From an uncultured Kiritimatiellota bacterium (GTDB lineage: Bacteria > Verrucomicrobiota > Kiritimatiellia > RFP12 > UBA1067): a stretch of DNA of 33,733 nt. Below, piece by piece: positions 8,301 to 16,417 of this stretch; position 1 is the stretch's first letter; each line of letters begins with the position of its first letter. The position numbers were made by a program, and so were the translations under genes. The stretch covers positions 1 to 33,733 of the forward strand of contig CAKUCX010000035.1 of NCBI GenBank assembly GCA_934643865.1, in the 5' to 3' direction. Under the pieces are notes generated by a model. It made no database searches. It saw nothing but the letters and a program-made list of their open reading frames with translations, and had not been told where the DNA came from.

Positions 8301-10344
8301 CTGTCACGAGGTCGAAGCCCCCCGCGTTCTCCGTTGCGTAGTTGCGGTGGCGCGACACGTGATGCGACCAGCCGAAGCGCCAGACGCCCGCCCAGTTCTG
8401 GAGGCCCGCAACGGTGCCGAGCGTGAGGCCCGACTGCGACCTGAGGCGCGCCGGCCCGCAGAAGTTGAACTCCGTGACGCAGAACGGGCGGTCCAGATGG
8501 CGCATCGGCGCGATCTGCTTCGGCCCCACGCGGCCGTCGCGCAGGGGACTCACGTTCAGGCGATAGCTTGGAAGCGACCAGTCCTTCTCGGGGAACCGCG
8601 GATGGTCAACGTAGAAGTGGATGTCGACATAGTCCAGAAACGCATCTCTCGTCTTCGCGTAGACGGCCGGATTGTAGCCGATGTTCATGTCCGTGACGAG
8701 CGCCTTCGCCTTGATCTCATCGCGGAGGAACGCATGGACGCGCGCGTTGAAGCGGTGCTCGAGCTCGGCGCAGAAGATCAGGAACGCCTGGTTGTCGGGG
8801 CTTGAGCCGTCGTAGACGTTCCCCGGGAAAGGCGTGCGCACCTTCACGTCGGCATACGCCGGATCGGACGCTTTCTTCGCCGCCAGCCATTTTTCGTACA
8901 GGGGGCGGTAGATGTCCGCGAAGTGCGCCACGCCGCGCATGCCGTCGATGCCGAGAGAGCCCTCGTTGACGGCCGAGAGGAGCGGCATCGCCGGCTCGTC
9001 GGCGTAGCGGCGGCCCGTAAAGGGGTTGACGTGGCAGAGGAAGTTCCGCGCAAAGCCGAGAAAGTTCGAGTAGGCGACCTCGCTCACGTAGAAGAGCGGC
9101 TTGATGGCCTCGTAGGGCGGGCGTCCGTCGCGGTCGACGCCGAGCTGGCGGTACGTGAGCGAACGCGACACGTAGAGATCGGTCGTCAGGTAGAGGCCGT
9201 GGTCGATGCAGGCCTTGACGAGCGTGTCGAGGCCCTTCATGTTCACGTCGTTGAGCGCCGTCTTGTCCGGCCCGCAGGAGAGCCCGTTGTCGTGGTGGTG
9301 GATGCGCAGCGAATTGTAGCCGATCCGCGCGAGGTTCGCGGCGAAGCGGTCGTACTCGTCGTGCGTGAGCCCCCAGCACATGTCGCCGCAGATGTTGACG
9401 CCGTAGAAGCGCACCTTCTTCCCCGGCCGGCGCTCGAACTCGAAGTCCTGCCCGTTCGTGCGCAGGAATCCATCCTTGCCGGCCGGCTGCCCGGTCAGCC
9501 GGAGATCCGTCCAGTCGAGCGCCGAACCCGGCATGACAAACGGCGTGAACCGGCAGAGCGGCAGCCAGTCCGCGCCAGCCTTCAGCGTGACGGGGCCCGT
9601 CTTCACGGCGAGCCCCTGCGGCGTCGAGAGCGCATAGGCGATCGTGTTCGTCTCGCCCGCCGCGAAGCGGTCCCTGGCGACCGCCTTCGCGCGGAAGATG
9701 AATGCGGGGCCGCCCCAGCCGCGGCCATCGGCGACCTCGAACGGCTGCGGCGCCGAGAAGCGGACCGTGAACTGCGTGCGGCCGTCCGGGCGGATCGCCG
9801 TCGCCGTCCGGGCCGTGAAGACGGCGCTCTTCATCACGCCCTTCTCGCGCGGCAGGGGCACGGTCTCGCGCTCGTCAAACACGATCCTGCCGCCGGCCCA
9901 GCTGTCGATCATCAGAGGGAAGGACGCGTAAAGCCCTGCCGCCACCGTGTCGGAGGTGCAGACGAAGCGATGCCGGACGGCGACCGCGCCGTTCGATGCG
10001 GAGCGGTAGAACGTTTCGCCGTCGAAGACCTTCTCGCCTGCACCGAGCAGCGTGTGGATCCTGAACGGGGTCTGCCCATCCCGCGTGACCTTCCATTCCT
10101 CGGCATGGGGCGCGCAGCCCATCGACTTCGGAAGGAAGAAAACCGGTCCGGCGCTCACGCCAACGGACGCGAGGCGCGTCGCGCCGGACGGCAGCACCTC
10201 CACGTTCTCCGGCGCCGCAGCCGCCGACGGCGCCGCGTCAATCCCCCTCTGCCGGGCCGCCGGATCCGGAGCCATCCCAAAGGCCACGACCGCCGCAGCA
10301 GAAAGAAACGGCGCGAGCCTGCCTGTCACACTTGTGCGGCGCAT
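5371..10344 (-). CDS. Double glycoside hydrolase: clan GH-A catalytic module fused to a GH2 beta-galactosidase-like module
   Basis: This 1,657-residue exported protein starts MRRTSVTGRLAPFLSAAAVVAFGMA. The ATG at 10344 lies five bases past the previous stop and is preferred over upstream in-frame starts because a signal peptide follows. Residues about 310-690 form a TIM barrel (VRFYGVNICGDMCWG, NSLRIHHHDNGL) with probable acid/base E461 (SAVNEGSLG) and nucleophile E625 (VTEFNF), followed by beta-sandwich domains to about 945. Residues about 950-1657 are a complete GH2 enzyme: jelly roll (FNACWQWQWEGDAAW...VPHDAAWD), Ig-like domain, TIM barrel with acid/base E1290 (WSIGNEIPE) and nucleophile E1365 (YASETTAS), a DUF4982-like domain (about 1476-1545) and a C-terminal Glyco_hydro2_C5-like domain (about 1568-1652). 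No second signal peptide lies at the junction. It is the last gene of the operon. The GH-A family and both substrates are unassigned. Confidence 0.9.
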   Translation of the reverse strand: MRRTSVTGRLAPFLSAAAVVAFGMAPDPAARQRGIDAAPSAAAAPENVEVLPSGATRLASVGVSAGPVFFLPKSMGCAPHAEEWKVTRDGQTPFRIHTLLGAGEKVFDGETFYRSASNGAVAVRHRFVCTSDTVAAGLYASFPLMIDSWAGGRIVFDERETVPLPREKGVMKSAVFTARTATAIRPDGRTQFTVRFSAPQPFEVADGRGWGGPAFIFRAKAVARDRFAAGETNTIAYALSTPQGLAVKTGPVTLKAGADWLPLCRFTPFVMPGSALDWTDLRLTGQPAGKDGFLRTNGQDFEFERRPGKKVRFYGVNICGDMCWGLTHDEYDRFAANLARIGYNSLRIHHHDNGLSCGPDKTALNDVNMKGLDTLVKACIDHGLYLTTDLYVSRSLTYRQLGVDRDGRPPYEAIKPLFYVSEVAYSNFLGFARNFLCHVNPFTGRRYADEPAMPLLSAVNEGSLGIDGMRGVAHFADIYRPLYEKWLAAKKASDPAYADVKVRTPFPGNVYDGSSPDNQAFLIFCAELEHRFNARVHAFLRDEIKAKALVTDMNIGYNPAVYAKTRDAFLDYVDIHFYVDHPRFPEKDWSLPSYRLNVSPLRDGRVGPKQIAPMRHLDRPFCVTEFNFCGPARLRSQSGLTLGTVAGLQNWAGVWRFGWSHHVSRHRNYATENAGGFDLVTDPTKIAEERAGLMLFGYGDLPEAQGTSAIVLPRETLSSMDGRGCRFVDRLGTDFLPYLRKVGIAVGDKPPQGAEVFTTWSRWARPTPQETRATWYPDGRIRGPHHALDVENGTLAVRTARLVGGFAESGTIQAEGFSARLVDSHAAVWATAVDGRPLAQADRFVVSHVTELQNTGAVFADLAQRFLLKYGEQPYLMRRGRAEVALAVREGVWRVYGLETCGKRRAAVPCTYANGLLTFTADISCDPSNATFLYEVVREAPPAGSTRRSFNACWQWQWEGDAAWKTADVPHDAAWDRGFDPSASGYHGYVPMDGTLRYRKTFPRPETNGVEHVIRFDGVYMDASVFLNGRRVGGRPSGFVGFDVPLDGFEATNVLEVVCNERTPSARWYPGAGILRNVWWIERRGFALQEADVAIRPELLPDGRARVQVVSDVGEVVEPRGGELLIENPRLWSPETPALYRMRVAVRRSDGMEDAVTVRYGIRSVAFTKDRGLLLNGRPYRLRGLCQHENFGCLGAALNVSALKRQLSGMKAIGANAIRTVHNPFSPEFYALCDEMGFLVMDEAFDEWEKPKVKNGYCRFFSDWAERDLAALVRRDRNHPCVMMWSIGNEIPEMRERGEAGVRWTKRLVDVVKRLDPTRPVTAGSDRPLASDANGTYAALDVVGLNYNADAFDTLKGRYAMYASETTASLCSRDSYFFSATGGVLEVVAARGFQEHSYAPRIVFPGASTLEGSLKVQMEKPWSAGEFSWSYSDYLGEPYRTGASAETGWPARSSYWGICDLAGFPKDRYFLHQALWTDAAVLHLMPDWNLPGCEGALVPVRCYTNCREAELFLNGRSLGVRRRRDTADLHLSWRVPYEPGRLEVRAVTGAGERLVSRRETVGAVASLRVTEDYADGAFAFYRIDAVDAEGRHVIACDALVDVAATGGGIVATDNGDATDHTPFGAKTRRLFGGSMLVVVRRTGGQVRVVPSFAEPLR

Positions 10345-10348
10345 GGTC

Positions 10349-11749
10349 CTAGAGATCATAATCATACATCGCCCGCGTGACCGGCGCAAACACGCGGAAG
10401 CCCGCCGTGCTGGACTGCGCGTCGCCGGAGATCTTTCTTTCGTCCGTCTGCGTCATCAATCCGCCGTGCGAAGACCCGCCGACGACGACGTAAGACCCGT
10501 CGCTGCCGATCGCCTGCGCTTCCGCAGCGGTCGGGCCGGCAGGATCGACACCGCAGCGATAGGGGCTGTCCCAGCCCTTTGAATTGCGGCTCAGCGTCAT
10601 CTCCTCGACGTTCCCCGCGACGTCGTAGAGGCCGAATCCGTTCGGCAAATAGCTGCCGACGGGCGCATGCCCGACATGGGGGTCTGTCGCGTTGTTCCAG
10701 CTGCTCGCCCAGTCGTTGTTCGGTCCCCAGCCGCCGTTGTACTTGTAGCGGCAGAAGGCGTTCGCCACCTCGTTCGACTTCGGCGCCCCGGGCTCGAACG
10801 CATAGGCCTGCCCGTCGACGAACCTCCCGAACGTGCTGGAGCCGCCCGCATAGGCATACAATGCCTCGCATTCCGTCGGCATGTCAAAAAGCACGCCGCC
10901 GCCGACGCGCGCGCGTAGCAGGCCGATGTAGCTGCCGGGAGCGACTTTCTCGTGCCCCGTCGTCGGCCAGTCGACGCCCTCCTCCGCGGATCCGCGCACC
11001 TCGCGATAGCGGCAATTGAAGACCGGCTTTGAAAGGGACACGAGCCCGTCGCCAAAGGCGTGAAAGGGCTCGCCCAGCATCCTGGCGTATCCGCGCGTAA
11101 ACTCGAAGACGGACGCATAGATCGGCTTCGAGAACGTGACGCCCGGATTCCAGGTCCAATTCATCATCATCTTCCCCGCCGGCAGGCGGCGGAAGACCAT
11201 GTTCGTGACCGCATACTTCGCATACACGGCCGCATCCGTGAGCCCTGTCCAGATGAACTTGTCGTGGGCGGCGTGCTGATCCTGATAGTACAGGTAAGAA
11301 TAGTCCTCGGTGTAGGCGCCGTACGCGCCTGTGCGGATGTCGTCCTTCGTAAGGAAGGTCAGGCGGCTGCCCGTGTGGTCCTTCTCAAGATTCACGATCA
11401 TGTAGAGCGGAATCGCCTTCGCCTCGACCTTCAGCTTGAAGCGCGTCAGCAGGTCGACATCTCCCACCGCCGTCAGCGCGGGGTCGAAGACGTAGCGGTG
11501 CGTCCCCGCCGTCACCGCCAGGGTCTCGTCGCCCGTCAGGGCCGCCTCCGGGATCGGATAGGCGCGTGAGCCGTTCGAGAAGGAGAACGCCAGGTCCACC
11601 GGCTCGGGCACCGTGTCGAGGACGACCGTGACGTCGACCAGCCGGCTGAACGGCCAGCGCTGGCTCACGGCCACCGACGTCACGGGGTCCGTATCAGCCA
11701 CGAGGCCGAGCGTCAGGATGCCGCAGAGAAGGAAGATGGCTCTTTTCAT
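10349..11749 (-). CDS. Secreted SUMF1/FGE-fold protein, paralogue 2, without FGE catalytic cysteines
   Basis: This 466-residue protein begins MKRAIFLLCGILTLGLVADTDP, a signal peptide; the ATG at 11749 has AAAGGA upstream at good distance, whereas an earlier TTG does not. Residues about 25-140 form an N-terminal module beginning SQRWPFSRLVDVTVVLD, shared with the next gene upstream. The rest is a formylglycine-generating-enzyme/EgtB/PvdO-type fold: EGVDWPTTG, LFDMPTECEALYAYAGG, GLYDVAGNVEEMTLS and TAGFRVFAPV near the end. The copper-binding cysteine pair used by true FGE in the segment before the final GFR strand is missing (GGSSHGGLMTQTDERK). No sulfatase gene is in the window. I therefore infer a structural or ligand-binding role outside the cytoplasm rather than sulfatase maturation. 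Fourteen bases separate it from the upstream paralogue and four from the downstream hydrolase. Confidence 0.8.
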   Translation of the reverse strand: MKRAIFLLCGILTLGLVADTDPVTSVAVSQRWPFSRLVDVTVVLDTVPEPVDLAFSFSNGSRAYPIPEAALTGDETLAVTAGTHRYVFDPALTAVGDVDLLTRFKLKVEAKAIPLYMIVNLEKDHTGSRLTFLTKDDIRTGAYGAYTEDYSYLYYQDQHAAHDKFIWTGLTDAAVYAKYAVTNMVFRRLPAGKMMMNWTWNPGVTFSKPIYASVFEFTRGYARMLGEPFHAFGDGLVSLSKPVFNCRYREVRGSAEEGVDWPTTGHEKVAPGSYIGLLRARVGGGVLFDMPTECEALYAYAGGSSTFGRFVDGQAYAFEPGAPKSNEVANAFCRYKYNGGWGPNNDWASSWNNATDPHVGHAPVGSYLPNGFGLYDVAGNVEEMTLSRNSKGWDSPYRCGVDPAGPTAAEAQAIGSDGSYVVVGGSSHGGLMTQTDERKISGDAQSSTAGFRVFAPVTRAMYDYDL

Positions 11750-11763
11750 TTCAACCGATCCTT

Positions 11764-13113
11764 TCAATTCTGATTCAATCCGTCGAGGACGATGAAACGG
11801 AAGCCGAACAGGCTTGAGCGCTCGTCATGCCCGGCGCCCTGGCGCTGCCCGACGCCCGTAGCGGCCGGGGGGTGCCAGGCGCTGCCGCCGCGCGCGACGC
11901 GCTTCGGGTCCGTCGACGCGGACATCTTCGGGCCGACCGGATCCGTCCCCAGATGGGATGGCGAGGTCGCCGCGGCTATCCAGTCGAGGCAGACCTCCTC
12001 GACGTTGCCCGACATGTCATAGAGGCCATAGGCATTCGGCGCGTAATAGCCGGCGGGGGCGTAGCCTTCGGAAGGCCAGCCGGGCTCCGTCGACGACGGA
12101 TGCCATTGCTTCCCGTTCCCGTCTCCGTTATCCCAGAAGCCGCCGTTCGATTTGTTGCGCCCGATCGCGTTTGCGGCGCTGCCGTCATCCGTGCCCGTGT
12201 AGAACTCCGTCGTCGTTCCCGCGCGGTACGCGAGCTCCCACTGCGCCTCCGTGGGGATGTCGAACAGGACGCCCGTCGTGTCCCGAAGGAGGCCGAGCAA
12301 GCTTGAACGTCCGACATCCGCAGTCCCGGTCTCCGGCCAGTTGACGCCCTCTTCGATGGAGCCGCGCACATCCGTCGTCGAGATGTTGAATACGGGGCGG
12401 CGATGCTCAAGCGCCAGCGGCTGCGGCAGGCTCGTCCCGCTCAACGCCACACGGTGGCCGACCGTGAACTCGAAGACCGCCATCCAGTACGGAGACGAAA
12501 CCGAGACGTTGGGGGCGTCCGCCGCCGTGCCCGCCGCCACGAACGATCCAGGCAGGATGCGGCGGAAGAGCATGTGCGTCGAGACGAAGCGCAGGTCGTT
12601 CGTGCAGCCCGTCCAGACGATCGGGTTCTTGAGCGAGCAGTTGGCGATGCCGAGCTTCGACAGGTCCGTCTCGCAGGCGCCATGGCGTCCGGAGAGGAGA
12701 TCCGTGCGCGTCAGATACGTCACGCGCGGGCCTGCCGCATCGTTCGTCCTGCGGATGTCGACGATCATGTAGAGCGGCGACTCGACGGGCGTCAGCACCA
12801 CGCGGAACGACGAGAGCGAGGGGATGCCCTGAAGCGCGCTCTTCGAGAGGTCGACGGTCATCCGGTGCGAACCGTCCGAGACGCATGCGAACTGGCCGGA
12901 AAGAGCGGCGGCCCCGACATCGAGCTGCGTGTCGCCGTCGTAGAACGTCGGCCGCACGTCGAACACCTCTTCCGGATCCGCCGACAGGACGTAGTCTACG
13001 TCGATGACGCGGGAAAACGGCCAGCGCTGACGAACCGTCTGCTGTTCGACGACCGCCGCCCGGGCGGCATCTGCCGCCACCAGTGAAACGAGCACGAGGG
13101 CAAGAGTCTTCAT
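11764..13113 (-). CDS. Secreted SUMF1/FGE-fold protein, paralogue 1, without FGE catalytic cysteines
   Basis: This 449-residue exported protein starts MKTLALVLVSLVAADAARAA. The ATG at 13113 is chosen because AGGAAAGGTGG precedes it and a signal peptide follows. The N-terminal module opens with RQRWPFSRVIDVDYVL, closely matching the downstream paralogue (SQRWPFSRLVDVTVVL). The SUMF1 domain is complete: EEGVNWPETG, LFDIPTEAQWELAYRAGT, GLYDMSGNVEEVCLDW, RVARGGSAWHPP and FGFRFIVLDG. It keeps more canonical FGE-fold signatures than paralogue 2 but also lacks the active-site cysteine pair in the RGGSAW segment. The two genes clearly arose by tandem duplication. The gap to the preceding small secreted protein is 16 bases, so co-translation in the operon is expected. 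Confidence 0.85.
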   Translation of the reverse strand: MKTLALVLVSLVAADAARAAVVEQQTVRQRWPFSRVIDVDYVLSADPEEVFDVRPTFYDGDTQLDVGAAALSGQFACVSDGSHRMTVDLSKSALQGIPSLSSFRVVLTPVESPLYMIVDIRRTNDAAGPRVTYLTRTDLLSGRHGACETDLSKLGIANCSLKNPIVWTGCTNDLRFVSTHMLFRRILPGSFVAAGTAADAPNVSVSSPYWMAVFEFTVGHRVALSGTSLPQPLALEHRRPVFNISTTDVRGSIEEGVNWPETGTADVGRSSLLGLLRDTTGVLFDIPTEAQWELAYRAGTTTEFYTGTDDGSAANAIGRNKSNGGFWDNGDGNGKQWHPSSTEPGWPSEGYAPAGYYAPNAYGLYDMSGNVEEVCLDWIAAATSPSHLGTDPVGPKMSASTDPKRVARGGSAWHPPAATGVGQRQGAGHDERSSLFGFRFIVLDGLNQN

Positions 13114-13129
13114 TTCAGGCCACCTTTCC

Positions 13130-13807
13130 TCATCTGACAAGGACGCACATGCCGGCGCGTTCATAGCAGGCGAAGCCGGTCATGGCCCGGGCCCCGCATG
13201 AGAGCGACAGGTCATAGCGGCCGGCGTGTCCGCCGCCGTCCGCAGGCGACCAGCGGAAGTAGCCGTCCTTCGAGGGGCCTGCGGACAGGACCGTCTCCGC
13301 GCCCGTCGCCTGAAAGACCGATGCAAGGCTCACCATCCCCGCGCCCTGCCCGAGCCATGCCGCATCATAGGCCACGGCACGTCCGCCCGCCGTGCGGGCG
13401 AAGGACTTCTCCGAGTCGGCGACATGCGCCGTGATCGGCGAAAAGGTTCCGGTCTCAAGCGCCAGGACGGCCGTCTCGACATCGCCCGTGGAATATGTCA
13501 CCGTCACGCTGAAGCAGTCGTCCGCCGGCGGCGCATCGCCCGTGAACACGGTCCAGTCGTATGTTTCAGCCCCTGCGGCGACCTGCTGCGACAGGACCGT
13601 CTTCCCCTGTGCGCTGACGATCTTCAGCTCGGCGTCCGTCGCGCCCTTCGGCCAGTTCAGGCGCAACGCGACGGTCGGCGCGGCAATCGTCTGCCACGTC
13701 ACGTTTCTGAACGGCGAGCAGTAGAGCCTCATCGCCGTGCTCTCGGCCGCGAAGGATGACAATGCCGCCGCCATGAACGCGACAACCAGCCGTCGATGTT
13801 CTGCCAT
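13130..13807 (-). CDS. Small secreted beta-rich protein with C-terminal GxxVLVR motif
   Basis: This 225-residue protein starts with signal peptide MAEHRRLVVAFMAAALSSFAAESTA; AAAGGA upstream of the ATG is well spaced. The body is beta-rich with Ig-like character (TVALRLNWPKGATDAELKIVSAQGK, CFSVTVTYSTGDVETAVLAL, GYFRWSPADGGGHAGRYDLSLSCG). I recognise no named family. The last residues are CYERAGMCVLVR, a strand-turn-strand ending in G-x-x-hydrophobic(3)-R. The three giant surface proteins at 21098-33534 end in the same way, which suggests a shared sorting or anchoring signal. It lies directly upstream of the two SUMF1-fold genes, with which it probably works; its function is unknown. Confidence 0.75.
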   Translation of the reverse strand: MAEHRRLVVAFMAAALSSFAAESTAMRLYCSPFRNVTWQTIAAPTVALRLNWPKGATDAELKIVSAQGKTVLSQQVAAGAETYDWTVFTGDAPPADDCFSVTVTYSTGDVETAVLALETGTFSPITAHVADSEKSFARTAGGRAVAYDAAWLGQGAGMVSLASVFQATGAETVLSAGPSKDGYFRWSPADGGGHAGRYDLSLSCGARAMTGFACYERAGMCVLVR

Positions 13808-13826
13808 TGCGCTTCCTTTCTGCTTG

Positions 13827-16415
13827 TTAGTTGCTTCCGTTCACGGCGCCCCTGCCGCCCGGCATCGCCACGGCCACGCGCCCCGCCGTCGCGCGGCGCG
13901 CGACCACGGCGCCGTCCACGAAGACCGAGAGCCCCGCCCCCCGCTGCCAGCGGACGGCGATGTCATGCCCGCGGTAACGCAGATTCTCAAGGACAAGGTA
14001 GTTCCAGCTCGCGGGGAAGAGCGGATCGACCGTAAAGCCGTTCGCCCCGTCCGGCACGAAGCCGACCAGGCCGGAGATCACCAGGTCGCAGAACGTCGAA
14101 TGGTTGTAGTCCTTCCCCCGCTCGGCAGGGAAGCGCCTCGACATCTCCGGCGAACGGCGGATGATCTCGCGGGACACCCACTCGGCCTTGTCGGGATGGA
14201 GGTTCTCGTCGATCCACGGCACGACCTCCCCGTCGCAGTCGGGCCCCTTCTCCCTCCAGGGCATCGGGTGCGTCCTGCGCTGGGCGTCCGCGTACTGCCA
14301 GAGGAGAGCGGTGAAGAGGGCGGCGGAGGAGGCCGTGGAAGAGGCAGGGGCGGCATGGATGTCGTTGGCAAGGGCCGTGAGGGCGATCGACGTCGCAAAC
14401 GGCCACGACGGCCCATTCCACTTGCACTCGTGCCCCTTTTCGTCGATCGTGAAGCCTGCGGCCCGGCGCTCGGGGAAGGTCAGGCCGTAGCGGGCCGCGA
14501 AGCCCTGCGGGTCGGCGAGCTGCGCCCAATCCGCCTTGCGGCCTTCCGTCGGCATGCCGAAATACCACGGCGCGTAGCCATGCAGCTCGCGCACAACGCC
14601 CCTGACGCCGTTCGTGGCCCCCGTCGTGAAGAAGCCGACCGCCGGATTCCAGCAGTGCCGGAGGACCGACCGCCGCACCGCCTCGGCCTTGGCGGCGAAT
14701 TCGGCGGCAAGCGCCGGACGGCCGACGGCCTCGGCGACCTTCGCGATCCGGTCGGCCTCGCTCCACATCGCCGAGGCGAAGAGCGGCTTGTACCCGTTCC
14801 CGCCAAGCGAGAACTCCGTGCCCTCGCGGTTGTCGATCGAGAGGAAGCCGCCCTTCCCGTCGCCGCCCATGTGCAGCTTCCCCGGGACGGGCCAGCCCGC
14901 GCGCTGGAACCCCTTCTCCCAGCGCCGGTAGTAGGCGACCGCCGCATCCAGGAGGTCGGCCCGCAGCTGATCGTCGCCCGTCACGTCGGCGACCGCGCAC
15001 GCGCCGGTGAAGAGCCAGCTGGAGTAGGCCCACCGATGCGTCGCGCGCGGATCGGCCAGCCAGAAGCGGGCGTTCTCCGTCGCGTACTTCGGGTCCCTCA
15101 GCCAGCGCCCTTCGCGCAGGTGGTGCCCCGCCGGGCAGACGATCGTGTTGCCGGCGCCCGACCAGCCCACTTTCGGCATGAACTCCGAGATCGTCCAGAC
15201 GCCGAGGTCGTGGCGGAGGTGCTTGCGGAACGTCCACCAGCGGAAATAGTACGTGCGCTCGATGTCCTTGTCGGGGCAGGCGAAGCGCGGGCAGTTCGCC
15301 AGCATGAAGTCCTCGGCGGCGGCGTTCGGGACGGCGTTCGTGCAGAGCTCCGCGTCCTTGGAGTTGAAACGCCGCACGTACGTCCTCAGAAGGGCTTCCG
15401 TGTCGGGCGGGGCCCGGTCCGGCGCCGTGAGGTCGAGGCCGTCGTGCAGCGCGCAGCCGATGGCCTCGGGGACGCCGTTGCGCCCGTTGTACCAGAGGAG
15501 CCAGCGGTTGCGCCGCTCGTCCCGGACGACGCTCGGCTTGTAGCAGGCGCTCGCATTCCAGGTGCAGAGGTCCGGGGCGACGATCGGGTTCTGCTCGTGC
15601 CGCGTCCAGCCCGTGAGGCCGTCGTCGGAGAACGCGCAGCCGATGCGGGCCGTGTCGATGTCGGAATAGCCGATGTAGAACATCGCCCAGCGCCCGTCCG
15701 GGAGAGGGTGGACCTCGCACGCCCCCACGCGGTCCCGTTCCCACGTGCATCCGCCCGTCGCGCCGAACATCGGGTTGCCCGCCCACTTCTTCCAGTCCAG
15801 GCCGTCCGGCGATTCGGCGTAGCAGAGGACATTCGGCTCGGCGGTCTCGCCGGCGGCGTACCACATGCGCCAGACGCCGCGCCGCGCGTCCCAGCGGACG
15901 TACGGGTTCATCACGGACGTCTTCTCGAAGTCCCGCTCCGGCGCCATCACCGGCGCGCGCCGCACGCGCGCGAAGCGGACGCCGTCCTTCGAGACCGCAT
16001 AGCCGATGCGGCTCATCATGCCGCGCTGCGCGTCCTTCGCCTGCCCGGTGTACCACATGTGCCAGACGCCGTCCTTGAAGACCGTGCAGCTGCGGTTGAC
16101 GTCATCCTCCCAGCCGCTGGACGGATCGGCGACGAGGCAGATCTCGGGCTCCTGCGTCCATGTCGCCGCGTCCTCGCTCCGCACGAGCGCGATCGCCTTG
16201 CGCGGACGCCAGGAGAAGTACATGGTATACGGGGCCGGGCCGTCCGTCACCACGTTCGCGTCGAAGCACGTCCCAAGGCGCGCGCCGCCAAGCACCGGGT
16301 TGCCCTCGAAGGCCCGCCACGTCCCGGCATCCGCCAGGCCGCACAGGGCCAACGCCCCCGCCACGGCCGCCCAGCGCCGGACGCACGGCATCCTCGTCTC
16401 CACGCAGAAGTGCAT
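13827..16415 (-). CDS. Two-module glycosidase: beta-propeller (GH43/GH130-like) plus MGH1/GH63-like alpha/alpha barrel
   Basis: This 862-residue exported protein starts MHFCVETRMPCVRRWAAVAGALALCGLADAG. The ATG at 16415 sits seven bases after AAAGGAG; an ATG at 16421 overlaps the upstream stop but is only two bases from the ribosome site. Residues about 30-325 are a five-bladed propeller with recurring blades (YTMYFSWRPRKAIALVRSEDAATW, WHMWYTGQAKD, WRMWYAAGE, WAMFYIGYSDIDTARIGCAFSDDG, WLLWYNGRNG). From about 335 an (alpha/alpha)6 barrel follows, with ERTYYFRWWTFRKHL, GFFTTG, ELHGYAPWYFGMP and WNGPSWPFATSIALTALAN, typical of MGH1-like/GH63-related enzymes. A short beta-sandwich (RGHDIAVRW) closes it. 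Catalytic residues were not assigned. It could release sugars with both modules, or the propeller may only bind. It is third in the operon. Confidence 0.8.
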   Translation of the reverse strand: MHFCVETRMPCVRRWAAVAGALALCGLADAGTWRAFEGNPVLGGARLGTCFDANVVTDGPAPYTMYFSWRPRKAIALVRSEDAATWTQEPEICLVADPSSGWEDDVNRSCTVFKDGVWHMWYTGQAKDAQRGMMSRIGYAVSKDGVRFARVRRAPVMAPERDFEKTSVMNPYVRWDARRGVWRMWYAAGETAEPNVLCYAESPDGLDWKKWAGNPMFGATGGCTWERDRVGACEVHPLPDGRWAMFYIGYSDIDTARIGCAFSDDGLTGWTRHEQNPIVAPDLCTWNASACYKPSVVRDERRNRWLLWYNGRNGVPEAIGCALHDGLDLTAPDRAPPDTEALLRTYVRRFNSKDAELCTNAVPNAAAEDFMLANCPRFACPDKDIERTYYFRWWTFRKHLRHDLGVWTISEFMPKVGWSGAGNTIVCPAGHHLREGRWLRDPKYATENARFWLADPRATHRWAYSSWLFTGACAVADVTGDDQLRADLLDAAVAYYRRWEKGFQRAGWPVPGKLHMGGDGKGGFLSIDNREGTEFSLGGNGYKPLFASAMWSEADRIAKVAEAVGRPALAAEFAAKAEAVRRSVLRHCWNPAVGFFTTGATNGVRGVVRELHGYAPWYFGMPTEGRKADWAQLADPQGFAARYGLTFPERRAAGFTIDEKGHECKWNGPSWPFATSIALTALANDIHAAPASSTASSAALFTALLWQYADAQRRTHPMPWREKGPDCDGEVVPWIDENLHPDKAEWVSREIIRRSPEMSRRFPAERGKDYNHSTFCDLVISGLVGFVPDGANGFTVDPLFPASWNYLVLENLRYRGHDIAVRWQRGAGLSVFVDGAVVARRATAGRVAVAMPGGRGAVNGSN

Positions 16416-16417
16416 GT

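Noticed and set aside
10349..13113. True formylglycine-generating (sulfatase-activating) enzymes
   Set aside because: The fold signatures are present, but the catalytic cysteine pair is absent in both paralogues and no sulfatase gene is in the window.
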